Assembly: GCA_019694395.1 (NCBI GenBank) | Contig: JAIBCC010000030.1 | Coordinates: 1-64,000, forward strand | DNA from: Pyrinomonadaceae bacterium | Lineage (GTDB): Bacteria > Acidobacteriota > Blastocatellia > Pyrinomonadales > Pyrinomonadaceae | DNA: 64,000 nucleotides | Direction of reading: 5' to 3' | In this document: piece by piece, positions 33,353-41,716 of the stretch | Numbering within the stretch: position 1 is the first letter of the stretch | How the letters are laid out: each line of letters starts with the position of its first letter | The notes under the pieces: model-generated | Databases searched by the model: none | What the model was told of the DNA's origin: nothing | The model's input: only the letters and a program-made list of their open reading frames with translations | Made by a program: the position numbers and the translations under genes

Positions 33353-34630
33353 ATGCTAATAGATTTTACCGTAGAAAATTTTCGTTCGATCAAAGAACCT
33401 GTCACTTTGAGTGCTATTGCTCAAACGCATAAAAAAAATACATCGGACGACAAAATTACCAAACCTTTTTCATTTCCCAAAAGAAAACTGGAGATTTTGC
33501 CCGTCTTAGGAATCTTTGGCGCAAATGCTTCGGGAAAAAGTAATGTGTTGAATGCTTTAAATCATCTTTTGACTTTTGTTTTCTATTCAAGTAATTATGA
33601 TAAATTTTCTGCATATCCAGAATTTAATTTTGTAAAGCCATTTTTATTAACTTCATCTACCTCAAAGGTTCCTACTAGATTTACATTGAGAATTCTTAGA
33701 GAAGGCAATATTTATATTTATAATTTATCTCTCCATCAAAATGTAATTTTAGAGGAAAAACTTGAATATATACCGCAAGAACTGGAAAAAGCTTACACCC
33801 GCCTGATATTTAATAGAATATGGAATAATAGATCTCAATCTTATGATGTTGAAAACGGGAAAGAATTTGGCGAAGCATATAGGGAAATACAAAAATCATT
33901 AAAAGAATCTCAAGCATTTTTAGGTTTTCTCTTATTAAATGTAAAGAATGAATTTTTGCGACTGATGCTTATTTGGCTTGGTTCCTATTGGAATAGCAAT
34001 AGCCTTGATAAAGATGTTTTCGATCATACGTTTAGTTGTGCATTAATTGAAGACTTTAAATCAAATTATCCAGAATTGAAAAATAAAGTATCGGAGATAA
34101 TGAAAAAATTTGATGTGGGAATTGAAGATGTTGAAATAAAGAAACTCAAAAATGAATCTGGCGAGGATTATGAAGTTAGAGTAATTCATAAAACAGATAA
34201 AGGAACTGTGAAGTGGCTGTTAGAAGAAGAATCTTTAGGAACAAAGAAGCTTTTTACCTTAGCTACTAAACTATTTTTTACTTTTGAAAGCGGAACCTTA
34301 ATGTTAGTAGATGAATTAGGCGCATCTACTCATCCGAATATTAATCGGGAAATAATTAAACTATTCCAAAATAAGAAGATCAATAAAAATAATGGTCAAC
34401 TAATTTTCACTAGTCACGATTCCAGTTTATTAGGTAAGGGAATTTTAAGACGCGACCAAATTTATTATACAAATAAAAAAGATGATGGAAGCACTGAGTT
34501 ATATTCACTGAGCGATTTTGGAATCAGAAATGATTTATCCATCGAAAAAGCCTATTTGGACGGCAGATTTAAGGCTGTCCCATTTTTACCGAGCGAAAGA
34601 GAATTAGAGGAGTTAGCAGGGGTGAATTGA
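33353..34630 (+). CDS. AAA family ATPase, RloA/AbiLi-like
   Basis: 425 aa from ATG 33353 (MLIDFTVENFRSIKE, the typical start of AAA_15/21 ABC-type ATPases). Walker A GANASGKSN is at about residue 57, Walker B-like TLMLVDELGASTHPN near 315 and an H-loop FTSHDSSLL after it. No TOPRIM is fused, unlike OLD. The stop overlaps the start of the RloB-like gene (TGATG). RloA/RloB and AbiLi/AbiLii pairs are known phage-defence modules, so this pair is probably one. Confidence 0.88.
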   Translation: MLIDFTVENFRSIKEPVTLSAIAQTHKKNTSDDKITKPFSFPKRKLEILPVLGIFGANASGKSNVLNALNHLLTFVFYSSNYDKFSAYPEFNFVKPFLLTSSTSKVPTRFTLRILREGNIYIYNLSLHQNVILEEKLEYIPQELEKAYTRLIFNRIWNNRSQSYDVENGKEFGEAYREIQKSLKESQAFLGFLLLNVKNEFLRLMLIWLGSYWNSNSLDKDVFDHTFSCALIEDFKSNYPELKNKVSEIMKKFDVGIEDVEIKKLKNESGEDYEVRVIHKTDKGTVKWLLEEESLGTKKLFTLATKLFFTFESGTLMLVDELGASTHPNINREIIKLFQNKKINKNNGQLIFTSHDSSLLGKGILRRDQIYYTNKKDDGSTELYSLSDFGIRNDLSIEKAYLDGRFKAVPFLPSERELEELAGVN

Positions 34631-35247
34631 TGGGTAAAGGAAAATTCTCACGTCCTCGTAAAATTAGAGAAATCGGTGCAAAAGTAATAATCGTCTGTGA
34701 AGGTGAGACGGAAGAAATTTACTTTGAGGCAATTCGCAAATCCAAAAGACTTCAAACCCTGAAAATTAGAGTTGTAAATCCTGATTTTACCGACCCGGAA
34801 AATATCGTGAAATATGCGGTTGAAATTCGGGATAGAGAAAAAAAAGAAAAGAATTGGCTGACGGAAGATCAAATTTGGGCTGTTTATGATGGCGATGAAC
34901 ATAAAGCCGTTAATATAAACAACTGGAAAAATGCGATCAATTTAGCTAATGAACAGGACATTAATCTTGGCATTTCTAATCCCAGTTTTGAGTTGTGGTA
35001 TTTATTACATTACCAAGAGCAAAATGCCGCAATTGACAGACACGAAACTTTTAGAAAATTAAAGACTCATTTGCCCTATTATCATAAAACTAAGGATTTG
35101 TATCAAAAAGATTTTGAGCCATTTACCTATTTAGCCTCAGAAAAGGCAAGCAAATTATCTGAACGCATAGAAAAAGACTTTTTGGAAAAATATAGTAATC
35201 CCAGCACTGAAATTTATTTATTGGTTAAAAGATTATTTGAATTATAA
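34630..35247 (+). CDS. RloB family protein (AbiLii-like)
   Basis: 205 aa from ATG 34630. The N-terminus VIIVCEGETEEIYFEAIRKS is the RloB signature, a TOPRIM-like strand with conserved Glu. WAVYDGDEH supplies the second acidic group, and SNPSFELWYLLHYQ is also conserved in the family. It is probably the nuclease-type effector partner of the upstream ATPase, translated in a coupled fashion. Confidence 0.88.
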   Translation: MGKGKFSRPRKIREIGAKVIIVCEGETEEIYFEAIRKSKRLQTLKIRVVNPDFTDPENIVKYAVEIRDREKKEKNWLTEDQIWAVYDGDEHKAVNINNWKNAINLANEQDINLGISNPSFELWYLLHYQEQNAAIDRHETFRKLKTHLPYYHKTKDLYQKDFEPFTYLASEKASKLSERIEKDFLEKYSNPSTEIYLLVKRLFEL

Positions 35248-35277
35248 AATTGACATTTACTCTCAAATAAAATAATC

Positions 35278-35475
35278 CGACCGCTTTCACCAACAAACTT
35301 TCGGAAGTAAAAAATGAAATCAAACTATTAGAAAACAGGACTTTGAAAATGCTCAAAGCCGACAGATTAGACCACATTGAAAGCGTGAAAAATCTGCAAG
35401 CGTTGATCGAATTTCAGCGAAAACAGTTTTTGATTGGGGAAAAGATGTTGTTGTTTTTGGCGAATCAGATTTAAA
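35278..35475 (+). pseudogene. Truncated paralogue of the coiled-coil gene 32789-33175
   Basis: The open frame reads NNPTAFTNKLSEVKNEIKLLENR, then the same C-terminus as the upstream copy (KMLKADRLDHIES to LFLANQI). A stop lies just before it and no start codon is available. The 125-bp match differs only at synonymous positions. Confidence 0.7.
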
Positions 35476-35545
35476 TTTAAACAGTAAAAAAATCTGCCCC
35501 CATTATTTACCAAAGTCAGGAGACCTGCGGACAGAAATAAAATCT

Positions 35546-35689
35546 GTCTCAGAACTCATACGTTTTTGAGATTTTAGTTATGAGACGGGTTTTGAGACAG
35601 TTTGAGCTTTTGATGATGACCGAAATAAAAGGATTAAATAATTGACGTTTCTCGCTTTGATTTGTCTCAAAAAGGGGCAGTTTTGAGAC
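35546..35689. repeat. Array-end palindromes (three copies)
   Basis: The 3' end of the cassette array: a 27-bp copy at 35546-35572, a half copy near 35581-35600 (GAGACGGGTTTTGAGAC) and a full copy at 35664-35689 that ends 2 bp before the stop codon of the WG-repeat gene. The rest of the gap 35476-35663 shows no gene. Confidence 0.65.
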
Positions 35690-35691
35690 TG

Positions 35692-36732
35692 TTATTTAGT
35701 AGGCTTCCAAATCAATTTGCCAGTTTTATCAATATATCCCCATTTTGCATCGAGAACGGGCAAACGACCGCTCATAGTTATTACCGTTCCCGGCTTCCAC
35801 TCGCCGATTGCAACTCCAGCCAATCCGTTTTGATATGACCAAACGTCATCATATTGAGGTTCAACAATAAATTGTCCACTTTGATTAATAAACCCCCATT
35901 TTCTATCCTTTTGAACGGCTGCTAAACCTTCGGAAAAAGAATACGCTTGGTTAAATTTCAGTTCAATTACAGTTTTACCCTGCTTATTGATAAAACCGGA
36001 TTTTAAACCCTTTGAAACTACCGCTAATCCTTCTTTGAAATACCAGGCTTCCCCAAACTGAGCGGGAATCACAACATTCCCCTTCTTATCAATAAACCCC
36101 CATCCATCATCAAATTCAACCGCCGCTAAACCTTCGGAAAAACTGTGGGCATCTTTATATTTTGCGGGTATCGTCATTTTTCCATCGTGGTCAATAAATC
36201 CCCACTTGCCATTGATTTCTACTTCCAATAACCCTTCATTGTATTCCCACCCGCTCCATTCAAATAATTGGGTTTTGATCAACTTCCCTGATTTATCTAT
36301 GATTCTGTGAAACGGTAATACCTTTCCTTTACCTATGTTGATTATCGCTCGCCCCTCATAAAAAAGATGTCCGTAATCTAAATTGGGGGCGATAATGAAT
36401 GTTCCTGTTTTATCAATATATCCCCATTTCTCTCCAACTCTGACAGAGGCTAAATCCTCATGAAAAGACCAACGAATTTCATCAAAACGCGGCTCGATAA
36501 TAATCTTTTGGAATTTATTAATAAAACCCCATTTACCATTGATTTTGACAGGTGCCAGACCATCCGTAAATAAAGCTACATTTTCATAGTTGGGTTCTAT
36601 AACGACGGTTCCGTTTTTATCGATGAATCCTCGTTTTCCATCCACGGTTATCAAAAAAAAGGGATTGTTATCTTGAGCTAAACCGGGATTGAAAAATAAT
36701 ATTATGGGAATTATCAGGAGAAAAAGTTTCAT
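35692..36732 (-). CDS. Secreted WG-repeat protein (cassette gene)
   Basis: 346 aa from ATG 36732; upstream codons of the same frame translate the 26-bp palindrome, so they are not coding. Signal peptide MKLFLLIIPIILFF to LAQ. It then has about eight WG repeats of the type KWGFIDKxGK, each about 45 residues and predicted to form beta hairpins. WG-repeat proteins are widespread with no defined function; they are probably binding scaffolds in the periplasm. Its stop lies 2 bp from a palindrome. Confidence 0.8.
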   Translation of the reverse strand: MKLFLLIIPIILFFNPGLAQDNNPFFLITVDGKRGFIDKNGTVVIEPNYENVALFTDGLAPVKINGKWGFINKFQKIIIEPRFDEIRWSFHEDLASVRVGEKWGYIDKTGTFIIAPNLDYGHLFYEGRAIINIGKGKVLPFHRIIDKSGKLIKTQLFEWSGWEYNEGLLEVEINGKWGFIDHDGKMTIPAKYKDAHSFSEGLAAVEFDDGWGFIDKKGNVVIPAQFGEAWYFKEGLAVVSKGLKSGFINKQGKTVIELKFNQAYSFSEGLAAVQKDRKWGFINQSGQFIVEPQYDDVWSYQNGLAGVAIGEWKPGTVITMSGRLPVLDAKWGYIDKTGKLIWKPTK

Positions 36733-36758
36733 GATCTTGGATAAAAGAAATATCAACT

Positions 36759-36784
36759 GTCCCAAAAAGGGTCGTTTTTGACAC
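36759..36784. repeat. 26-bp cassette palindrome
   Basis: GTCCCAAAAAGGG-TCGTTTTTGACAC. It lies 13 bp past the stop of gene 36798-36995 and upstream of the start of the WG-repeat gene. Confidence 0.75.
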
Positions 36785-36797
36785 TTATTATTTCTGT

Positions 36798-36995
36798 TCA
36801 ATTTGTTATTTTCAGAACAGCAGCCAAAAGAAAAAACGAACCGACAATTAATGCCATAACTCTTGTAAAATTTTCAACTTCCGTTTGATTAATTTTGAAA
36901 GTTGCATTTTGCCACCAACCACATAATTCACCAATACGTTTTTTAAATAAAATTAGTGATAATCCGATACAAAATAAAATGACAATTTCAATCAT
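36798..36995 (-). CDS. Small membrane protein (cassette gene)
   Basis: 65 aa with two hydrophobic segments (MIEIVILFCIGLSLILF; ALIVGSFFLLAAVLKI) separated by a polar loop GELCGWWQNATFKINQ. No family is recognised. A cassette of about 265 bp between palindromes at 36759 and 37021. No strong ribosome-binding site is seen. Confidence 0.55.
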   Translation of the reverse strand: MIEIVILFCIGLSLILFKKRIGELCGWWQNATFKINQTEVENFTRVMALIVGSFFLLAAVLKITN

Positions 36996-37020
36996 AATCC
37001 CGATTTTAGTGTGTTTTTAC

Positions 37021-37138
37021 TTTTCAAAACTACTCGTTTTTGAGACGAATTATACCTTTTTTCTGGTCTCGAAAATAGGCGTTTTCAGGACGATTATATA
37101 ATAATAAATTAGCGTCTTAAAACAGATGTTTTTGAAAC
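37021..37138. repeat. Three cassette palindromes in a row without genes
   Basis: Copies at 37021-37046, 37066-37091 and 37114-37138, spaced about 45 bp apart, with no open frame between them. They look like empty or deleted cassettes. The following 37139-37300 also shows no gene. Confidence 0.65.
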
Positions 37139-37330
37139 AACACTTACCCGGCTAGGAAGATTTTGAGCAGAACCGGCAGTTTTCATTTTCATCAATCATA
37201 AATTTGAGGTTTAAGTAATCAAAAGAAAGCTCTTTTTGTAATTTTCAAACAGCCTTGTCTTTATCAAAAACTTCGCAAACTCTTTTCACAAATATTATAT
37301 GTTTCAAAACTGATCTTGCTCTGTGATCAT

Positions 37331-38125
37331 TCAACGCACATCAATCATATAAATCAACTTATTTGATTGACAGACAATAAAAGTTATTCCTTCATAGTAA
37401 TAATGAGTTGATTTTCCATCTGAAGTGAGTCGGTAGCACTGATCGTGTATGGCAAGAGGTGCGGTTGGTTGACCTTTCAATTTAATTAACTGATCCAAGG
37501 AAGAACCAATTGAAAGTCCTTCGTCAGTTCCCTTAATAAAATTGTTTTGATTGAAATTCTCGTCATAAACTCGAAAAGCCGAGACTTGGTGTTCCGGAGT
37601 GGATGTGTAAATACCTAAAGTAATTTCCTTAAATTGATATAACAAGGCGTAATAGGCGAGTTTCCCATTAATGAAGACCGGGTTTAATTGAATCGGGGAC
37701 CCAAGAATTTTAATGACATCGGCTTCTGCCATTCCCATCTTTATTCCTGCCATCCCCACTTTCGGAATTATGGGGTTTTTAACCAATTCGCTAAGCCATT
37801 TCGGAGATTCGGTTAAAGCAGGTGAATTTTGGCGAATTACTTCGATTAATTCTTCAGTGGCTCCGGCTTGTTTTAAATCTTCTTCACGATCTTTAGTTAA
37901 TGGTTTATCAACTTTGCGTATTTTGATCTGGCTGATCACCCAGGTTATCAGTTGATCTTTTGTTTTGAAGACTCTGTTAGGTAATTTGGTCTTCAAAGCC
38001 GTATTAATCTCCGGATAGTTAATGGGGCTGGTTTGGGCTTGGATTTTTGAGTAACCCGACACAAAAACTCCGGATAAAACTATGCCGCAAAACACAACTA
38101 AAAATAGTTGATTTAGTCTCTTCAT
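37331..38125 (-). CDS. Secreted hypothetical protein (cassette gene)
   Basis: 264 aa. Signal peptide MKRLNQLFLVVFCGIVLSG to IQAQ. The middle (DREEDLKQAGATEELIEVIRQN) is helical. The second half (GIKMGMAEADVIKILGSP, later LSIGSSLDQLIKLKGQP) carries two SmpA/BamE-like 'G-M-T..V...G.P' units, the same type seen in neighbour 38294-38953. Function is unknown. Its stop is 3 bp from a degenerate palindrome. Confidence 0.65.
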   Translation of the reverse strand: MKRLNQLFLVVFCGIVLSGVFVSGYSKIQAQTSPINYPEINTALKTKLPNRVFKTKDQLITWVISQIKIRKVDKPLTKDREEDLKQAGATEELIEVIRQNSPALTESPKWLSELVKNPIIPKVGMAGIKMGMAEADVIKILGSPIQLNPVFINGKLAYYALLYQFKEITLGIYTSTPEHQVSAFRVYDENFNQNNFIKGTDEGLSIGSSLDQLIKLKGQPTAPLAIHDQCYRLTSDGKSTHYYYEGITFIVCQSNKLIYMIDVR

Positions 38126-38238
38126 AATTTTCTACCAATATGAGTTTTGGGAATAATAACTTAAAAAGTTAATTTTTGGAACTGAATTTTTTTGATAAAA
38201 GTAGAGCATTGTTTGAATTTGGTAAATCTCAATTATTT

Positions 38239-38264
38239 GTATCAAAAAGGGTCCTTAATGACAC
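38239..38264. repeat. 26-bp cassette palindrome
   Basis: GTATCAAAAAGGG-TCCTTAATGACAC; right arm decayed. It lies 29 bp past the stop of gene 38294-38953. Confidence 0.65.
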
Positions 38265-38293
38265 CTGTTATTAAGAATTACAAACTATTTTGA

Positions 38294-38953
38294 TTATGGT
38301 TTGAAAATCTTTTTTCTTTTTTTGATTTTTTCATTTTGAAAGTATTTCTTTCGAGCTTTATCAATAACTCCCTGAGAAATGCTTTCATTTTGTAGCCAAA
38401 GAATTGACTCTATCCTGTTTGAATTATCATGCCTAATTTGGGCAGTCATTGAAAAGTCATTGCAAACTATTGCACAGTATGCAGGAGTTATTTCACTCAC
38501 GACGATTATGTGCCATTCATTTCGAGGCAAATTCAAAAGCATCGAAAGTGAATCAACAAGGTCAGAAAGACTTTCCCATTTTACATAATTCTCACTGTAG
38601 TTGGTTTGGATATTATAAAGAACATCTTTGTAAAATGTGAGTTTGACTGAACTTATTCCATAAAGGTCGGACTGTTTCGGGTTTATTAGGGAAAGTTCTT
38701 TTTCGCCAATATTAAAGCCTGGGGATCTTTGAATATCTCCATTAGAATTTACTTTGAGTTCATCTCTATTCAAACGAACATAAGTTTTAGTTTTTTTTAT
38801 TTTGTTATTAATTGATATTCCGAGGTATTTTGAAACCTGCTCAGGTGTCATTCCTAATATAAAACCGTGAATTGAAGGTGAATCTTTCAGAGTTAAATTG
38901 CATTGGGCAGAAATTGGAATAACAAAAACGAAAAAAAGTAAGAGTCTTTTCAT
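38294..38953 (-). CDS. Secreted hypothetical protein (cassette gene)
   Basis: 219 aa from ATG 38953 (MKRLLLFFVFVIPISAQC, signal peptide or lipoprotein start); an ATG at 38965 is also possible. SIHGFILGMTPEQVSKYLG resembles the entry helix of BamE/SmpA-like small beta proteins. The rest is mixed, with a basic C-terminus (EKIKKRKKIFKP). No named family. Confidence 0.6.
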   Translation of the reverse strand: MKRLLLFFVFVIPISAQCNLTLKDSPSIHGFILGMTPEQVSKYLGISINNKIKKTKTYVRLNRDELKVNSNGDIQRSPGFNIGEKELSLINPKQSDLYGISSVKLTFYKDVLYNIQTNYSENYVKWESLSDLVDSLSMLLNLPRNEWHIIVVSEITPAYCAIVCNDFSMTAQIRHDNSNRIESILWLQNESISQGVIDKARKKYFQNEKIKKRKKIFKP

Positions 38954-39035
38954 AATTAGGTTCATCGGACCTTCAAAGCTTCAAAGGATGGTTTTCATCT
39001 TTTGCTTATTACTTTTCACTTGAGCTTGAAAATTC

Positions 39036-39106
39036 GTTCCAAAAACGGTCTTTTTCGACACAGTTTATATTATAAATGGTGTGTCAATATCGGGCAGTTT
39101 TGAGAC
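39036..39106. repeat. Two cassette palindromes 45 bp apart
   Basis: Copies 39036-39061 and 39081-39106. The second ends exactly one base before the stop codon of gene 39107-39799. The short space between them has no gene. Confidence 0.7.
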
Positions 39107-39799
39107 TTAATTTGCTATCGATAGGACTCTTTGGCGAATTGTTTCTTCTGCTTCCAGAATAAGCTCGGCAGTAAGTTCAAATTTCTTCTTTGGAGATCCG
39201 CTGGAAAGCCAAGCAAAGCTCCTCCATAAAACTAAAGCGGCAGTTCCAACTGCAATCCCATTCATTCGCTGAAACAGGTCAGATCCATACGCGCAAAGTG
39301 CCAGCTCATCTCGCAGACTTGGATCATTAGCAATTACCTCAACTTTTTCTTCAGGTAATCTTACCTGATTCTCTGCTGCAATGCGCTTGATTACATCACT
39401 CACCATCTTTTGAGCACGTTTTTTGTCTTTTGGAGTCGGAGACTTTGTCTTCAGGTTCGGGGCATCAACGAGCCAGCTGCACATCGGACAAAAACAATGA
39501 GCGTCCGGTGAATATAATTGTTTACCGGGAGATGAGACAAGTTCAAAAGAATTTTCCAGATAAGTGCTGAATAGTCCGCTGAAGTCTTTCAAATCCGAAA
39601 CAGAGGGTCTCGCGTTTTCTGGAATGTTCTGATAGTGCCGCTGAACCCAATCTGAGGCAGCGGATGAAGCAGATGAGTAAGTATGAGCAGCCTTGAAAGA
39701 AATGAAGCCCCTTTTAACGGCTGAAGCAACCCATTGCAGCAATTCATAACTTCGCTTTTGAAGATCTATGGCGCGAGATAATTCATCTTTATCAAACAT
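39107..39799 (-). CDS. Hypothetical protein (cassette gene)
   Basis: 230 aa, no signal peptide. It is mainly helical, with a central HCFCPMCSW cluster that could bind a metal. One hydrophobic patch (GIAVGTAALVLWRSFAWL) may be buried or membrane-associated. I do not recognise it. Its stop touches a palindrome, and the next palindrome is 36 bp upstream of its start. Confidence 0.6.
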   Translation of the reverse strand: MFDKDELSRAIDLQKRSYELLQWVASAVKRGFISFKAAHTYSSASSAASDWVQRHYQNIPENARPSVSDLKDFSGLFSTYLENSFELVSSPGKQLYSPDAHCFCPMCSWLVDAPNLKTKSPTPKDKKRAQKMVSDVIKRIAAENQVRLPEEKVEVIANDPSLRDELALCAYGSDLFQRMNGIAVGTAALVLWRSFAWLSSGSPKKKFELTAELILEAEETIRQRVLSIAN

Positions 39800-39834
39800 A
39801 ACGAGTTTCTAACCCTATTTGCTATTCCTGGTGC

Positions 39835-39860
39835 ATCTCAAAAACGGTCGTTTATGATAC
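39835..39860. repeat. 26-bp cassette palindrome
   Basis: ATCTCAAAAACGG-TCGTTTATGATAC; the left arm and centre match the consensus well. It lies 20 bp past the stop of gene 39881-40252. Confidence 0.75.
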
Positions 39861-39880
39861 TGAATGGTTCAGTGTTCTAG

Positions 39881-40252
39881 TTATATAATCCACTTACCTT
39901 TCCAAGATAAATCTGACCAGTATTTTATAGTAATTATTGCTGGTAATAATAAAACAATTCCAATACTGATGTTTATCAAATTTAGTGGAAATGGAACCTG
40001 TTGAACTGAGGCAATTATTAACCACAGACCAACTAATAGTGTTGCTATTGAAAAATATCCCGCTGCCCATTTTCTGCTATATATCAGTCCAATTCCAATG
40101 GTCGTTGAAATAAAGTAGAAAAGGAAGAATCTTGTAAAAAACTGAGTATCAAAACTGATTCTACGAAACCCGACAATAACCGTTAAAAATATTCCTAATT
40201 CAAAAAGAAAGGTGAGAATTCCAAAGATTCCAAAAATACTTAGTTTTTTCAT
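39881..40252 (-). CDS. Four-helix membrane protein (cassette gene)
   Basis: 123 aa with four hydrophobic helices (IFGILTFLFELGIFLTVIV; FFLFYFISTTIGIGLIY; YFSIATLLVGLWLIIA; INISIGIVLLLPAIITI) and a short lysine-rich tail. The ribosome-binding site AGGAG is good. Integral inner-membrane protein of unknown role. Confidence 0.65.
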   Translation of the reverse strand: MKKLSIFGIFGILTFLFELGIFLTVIVGFRRISFDTQFFTRFFLFYFISTTIGIGLIYSRKWAAGYFSIATLLVGLWLIIASVQQVPFPLNLINISIGIVLLLPAIITIKYWSDLSWKGKWII

Positions 40253-40280
40253 CAGTTTTTCTCCTATTCAATCTTTGATT

Positions 40281-40306
40281 GTCTCGAAAACGGTCATTTA
40301 TTTAAA
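40281..40306. repeat. 26-bp cassette palindrome overlapping a stop codon
   Basis: GTCTCGAAAACGG-TCATTTATTTAAA. The TGA of gene 40294-40734 (40294-40296, minus strand) falls inside this copy, so the cassette boundary cuts the coding end. Confidence 0.7.
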
Positions 40307-40734
40307 TTTGTGTTATCTGTCAAAGTAAATTCAAATCCTATTTTTTGATACTGTGATACTGCAATCCCATTTTTCTTTGCCGGTTTAAATTTTATTTTAC
40401 GTGCTTCACTGATAGCATCTCGTTGAAAGCTTTTACAGGAACTGCTTTCAAGAACCTCAACATCAGTAACTTTTCCGCTTTGGTGCAAAATTAACCTTAA
40501 AAGGACTTTTACTTTTGACTCCCTACAGTCCCGCCCATTAATGTGGGCAATCGTCTTTCGGTTCACAATAGCTTTTTCATCAACCTCTTCGGGTTGGTAA
40601 ATGACTTCTTGATTGTAGCCTGCAAAGAAATTATTTGTGACGAAAACCTCTTTTATATCGGAACCCCCACTTGCTTTAACCATCATTGAAAAGTAAAGAA
40701 AAAATAAAGTAACAATTGAGAGATAATATTTCAT
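40294..40734 (-). CDS. TonB C-terminal-domain protein (cassette gene)
   Basis: 146 aa. Signal peptide MKYYLSIVTLFFLYFSMMVKA. Residues about 75-140 (VKVLLRLILHQSGKVTDVEVLESS, DAISEARKIKFKPAKKNG, YQKIGFEF) match the TonB C-terminal fold found in many single-domain secreted proteins. No TonB transmembrane and proline linker, so it is not an energy transducer. The last codons lie in a palindrome. Confidence 0.75.
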   Translation of the reverse strand: MKYYLSIVTLFFLYFSMMVKASGGSDIKEVFVTNNFFAGYNQEVIYQPEEVDEKAIVNRKTIAHINGRDCRESKVKVLLRLILHQSGKVTDVEVLESSSCKSFQRDAISEARKIKFKPAKKNGIAVSQYQKIGFEFTLTDNTNLNK

Positions 40735-40793
40735 ATTGATTTCAGTAGAAAATAAATATTGATTAAGGTTCTTAGTTTCTTAATTGATAAGAA

Positions 40794-40819
40794 ATCTCAA
40801 AAACGGTCAATTTTGAGGC
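40794..40819. repeat. 26-bp cassette palindrome
   Basis: ATCTCAAAAACGG-TCAATTTTGAGGC. It ends 3 bp before the stop codon of gene 40823-41023. Confidence 0.75.
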
Positions 40820-40822
40820 AAG

Positions 40823-41023
40823 CTAAATTGTAAAATCCTCGTTTGGATGATTAACCCGAAGTGTTAGGTAATTTCTTAATTGAACACTGCCATTAGCCGG
40901 ACAATCGTTTTCGTGATCGTTTCCGCTACAACCAATGCAAAGTGCTTCCTGAAATCGGTCAATCATTCGCACCAATTTTTTCGCTACATCCAAATTAATT
41001 TTTACCATTTTAGGTTTGCTCAT
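40823..41023 (-). CDS. Small hypothetical protein (cassette gene)
   Basis: 66 aa from ATG 41023; a longer frame would run through the upstream palindrome. It includes a short helix (DVAKKLVRMIDRFQEAL) and a cysteine cluster (CIGCSGNDHENDC), suggesting a metal site. No family is recognised. The whole cassette is about 240 bp. Confidence 0.55.
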   Translation of the reverse strand: MSKPKMVKINLDVAKKLVRMIDRFQEALCIGCSGNDHENDCPANGSVQLRNYLTLRVNHPNEDFTI

Positions 41024-41039
41024 TTTGCCACCATCAAAA

Positions 41040-41065
41040 GTCCCGAAAACGGTCGTTTGTGAATC
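41040..41065. repeat. 26-bp cassette palindrome
   Basis: GTCCCGAAAACGG-TCGTTTGTGAATC. It lies between the start of gene 40823-41023 and the stop of gene 41080-41637. Confidence 0.75.
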
Positions 41066-41079
41066 AAACGTTCTTAAAA

Positions 41080-41637
41080 TCATTTAACCCACTGTTTTGT
41101 GCTGACAATCTCGTCAATTTTACTTTCTAACTTCGTCAGGGCTTGCGGATATACAAACCCCTTTTCTTGACATCCGTAGTAATGAATAATTGATTTTGTT
41201 TTTCCATTTATCTTGATTGAGGTTCTTGCAGTCGGACTATCTGTCCAAACTTCGGGACAGCCATCTCCTTCATTCACATATTTATCATTTAAAGAGAAAT
41301 ATTTTGCTTTCTCAAATTCATTAATTATTTGTTGAATTTTTTCGGAATCAATTTTACTTTTAACTATCCCATTTGTCTTAACAAACTTTCGTCCTTCAAA
41401 AACAATCGTTCCATCTCCTGAAATAGTCAATTTATAATCCGGACAATCGCCAAAACAGGCGGTTCTTTCCAGAGTAATTTCTGTGCTCTCCTGACTTTCT
41501 GTTTGGTTACTTGGCTGAAAAGGTAATTCTTGAAATGGAGTTTTAACCGAATTCTCAATAATCCCAAAAGAGACGAACAAAACACCTATTCCGAAGGTAA
41601 TCAAAGCCACCAGCAAGCGCAAATTAAATCTGAACAT
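41080..41637 (-). CDS. DUF6438-like membrane-anchored protein (cassette gene)
   Basis: 185 aa. One N-terminal anchor helix (LRLLVALITFGIGVLFVSFG), then a Ser/Thr/Gln-rich linker and a compact domain beginning LERTACFGDCPDYKLTISGDG. The CxxxCP..K..I..DG pattern is that of DUF6438 as I know it. Later motifs are YFSLNDKYV and DSPTARTSIKING. It is likely periplasmic; function is unknown. Confidence 0.75.
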   Translation of the reverse strand: MFRFNLRLLVALITFGIGVLFVSFGIIENSVKTPFQELPFQPSNQTESQESTEITLERTACFGDCPDYKLTISGDGTIVFEGRKFVKTNGIVKSKIDSEKIQQIINEFEKAKYFSLNDKYVNEGDGCPEVWTDSPTARTSIKINGKTKSIIHYYGCQEKGFVYPQALTKLESKIDEIVSTKQWVK

Positions 41638-41716
41638 ATCTTTATATTCTCAACTTAATTGTGATATTACGCCTATTTGTTTATCCAAACAAGATTTTTC
41701 TAAAAGTTAGGAAAAA

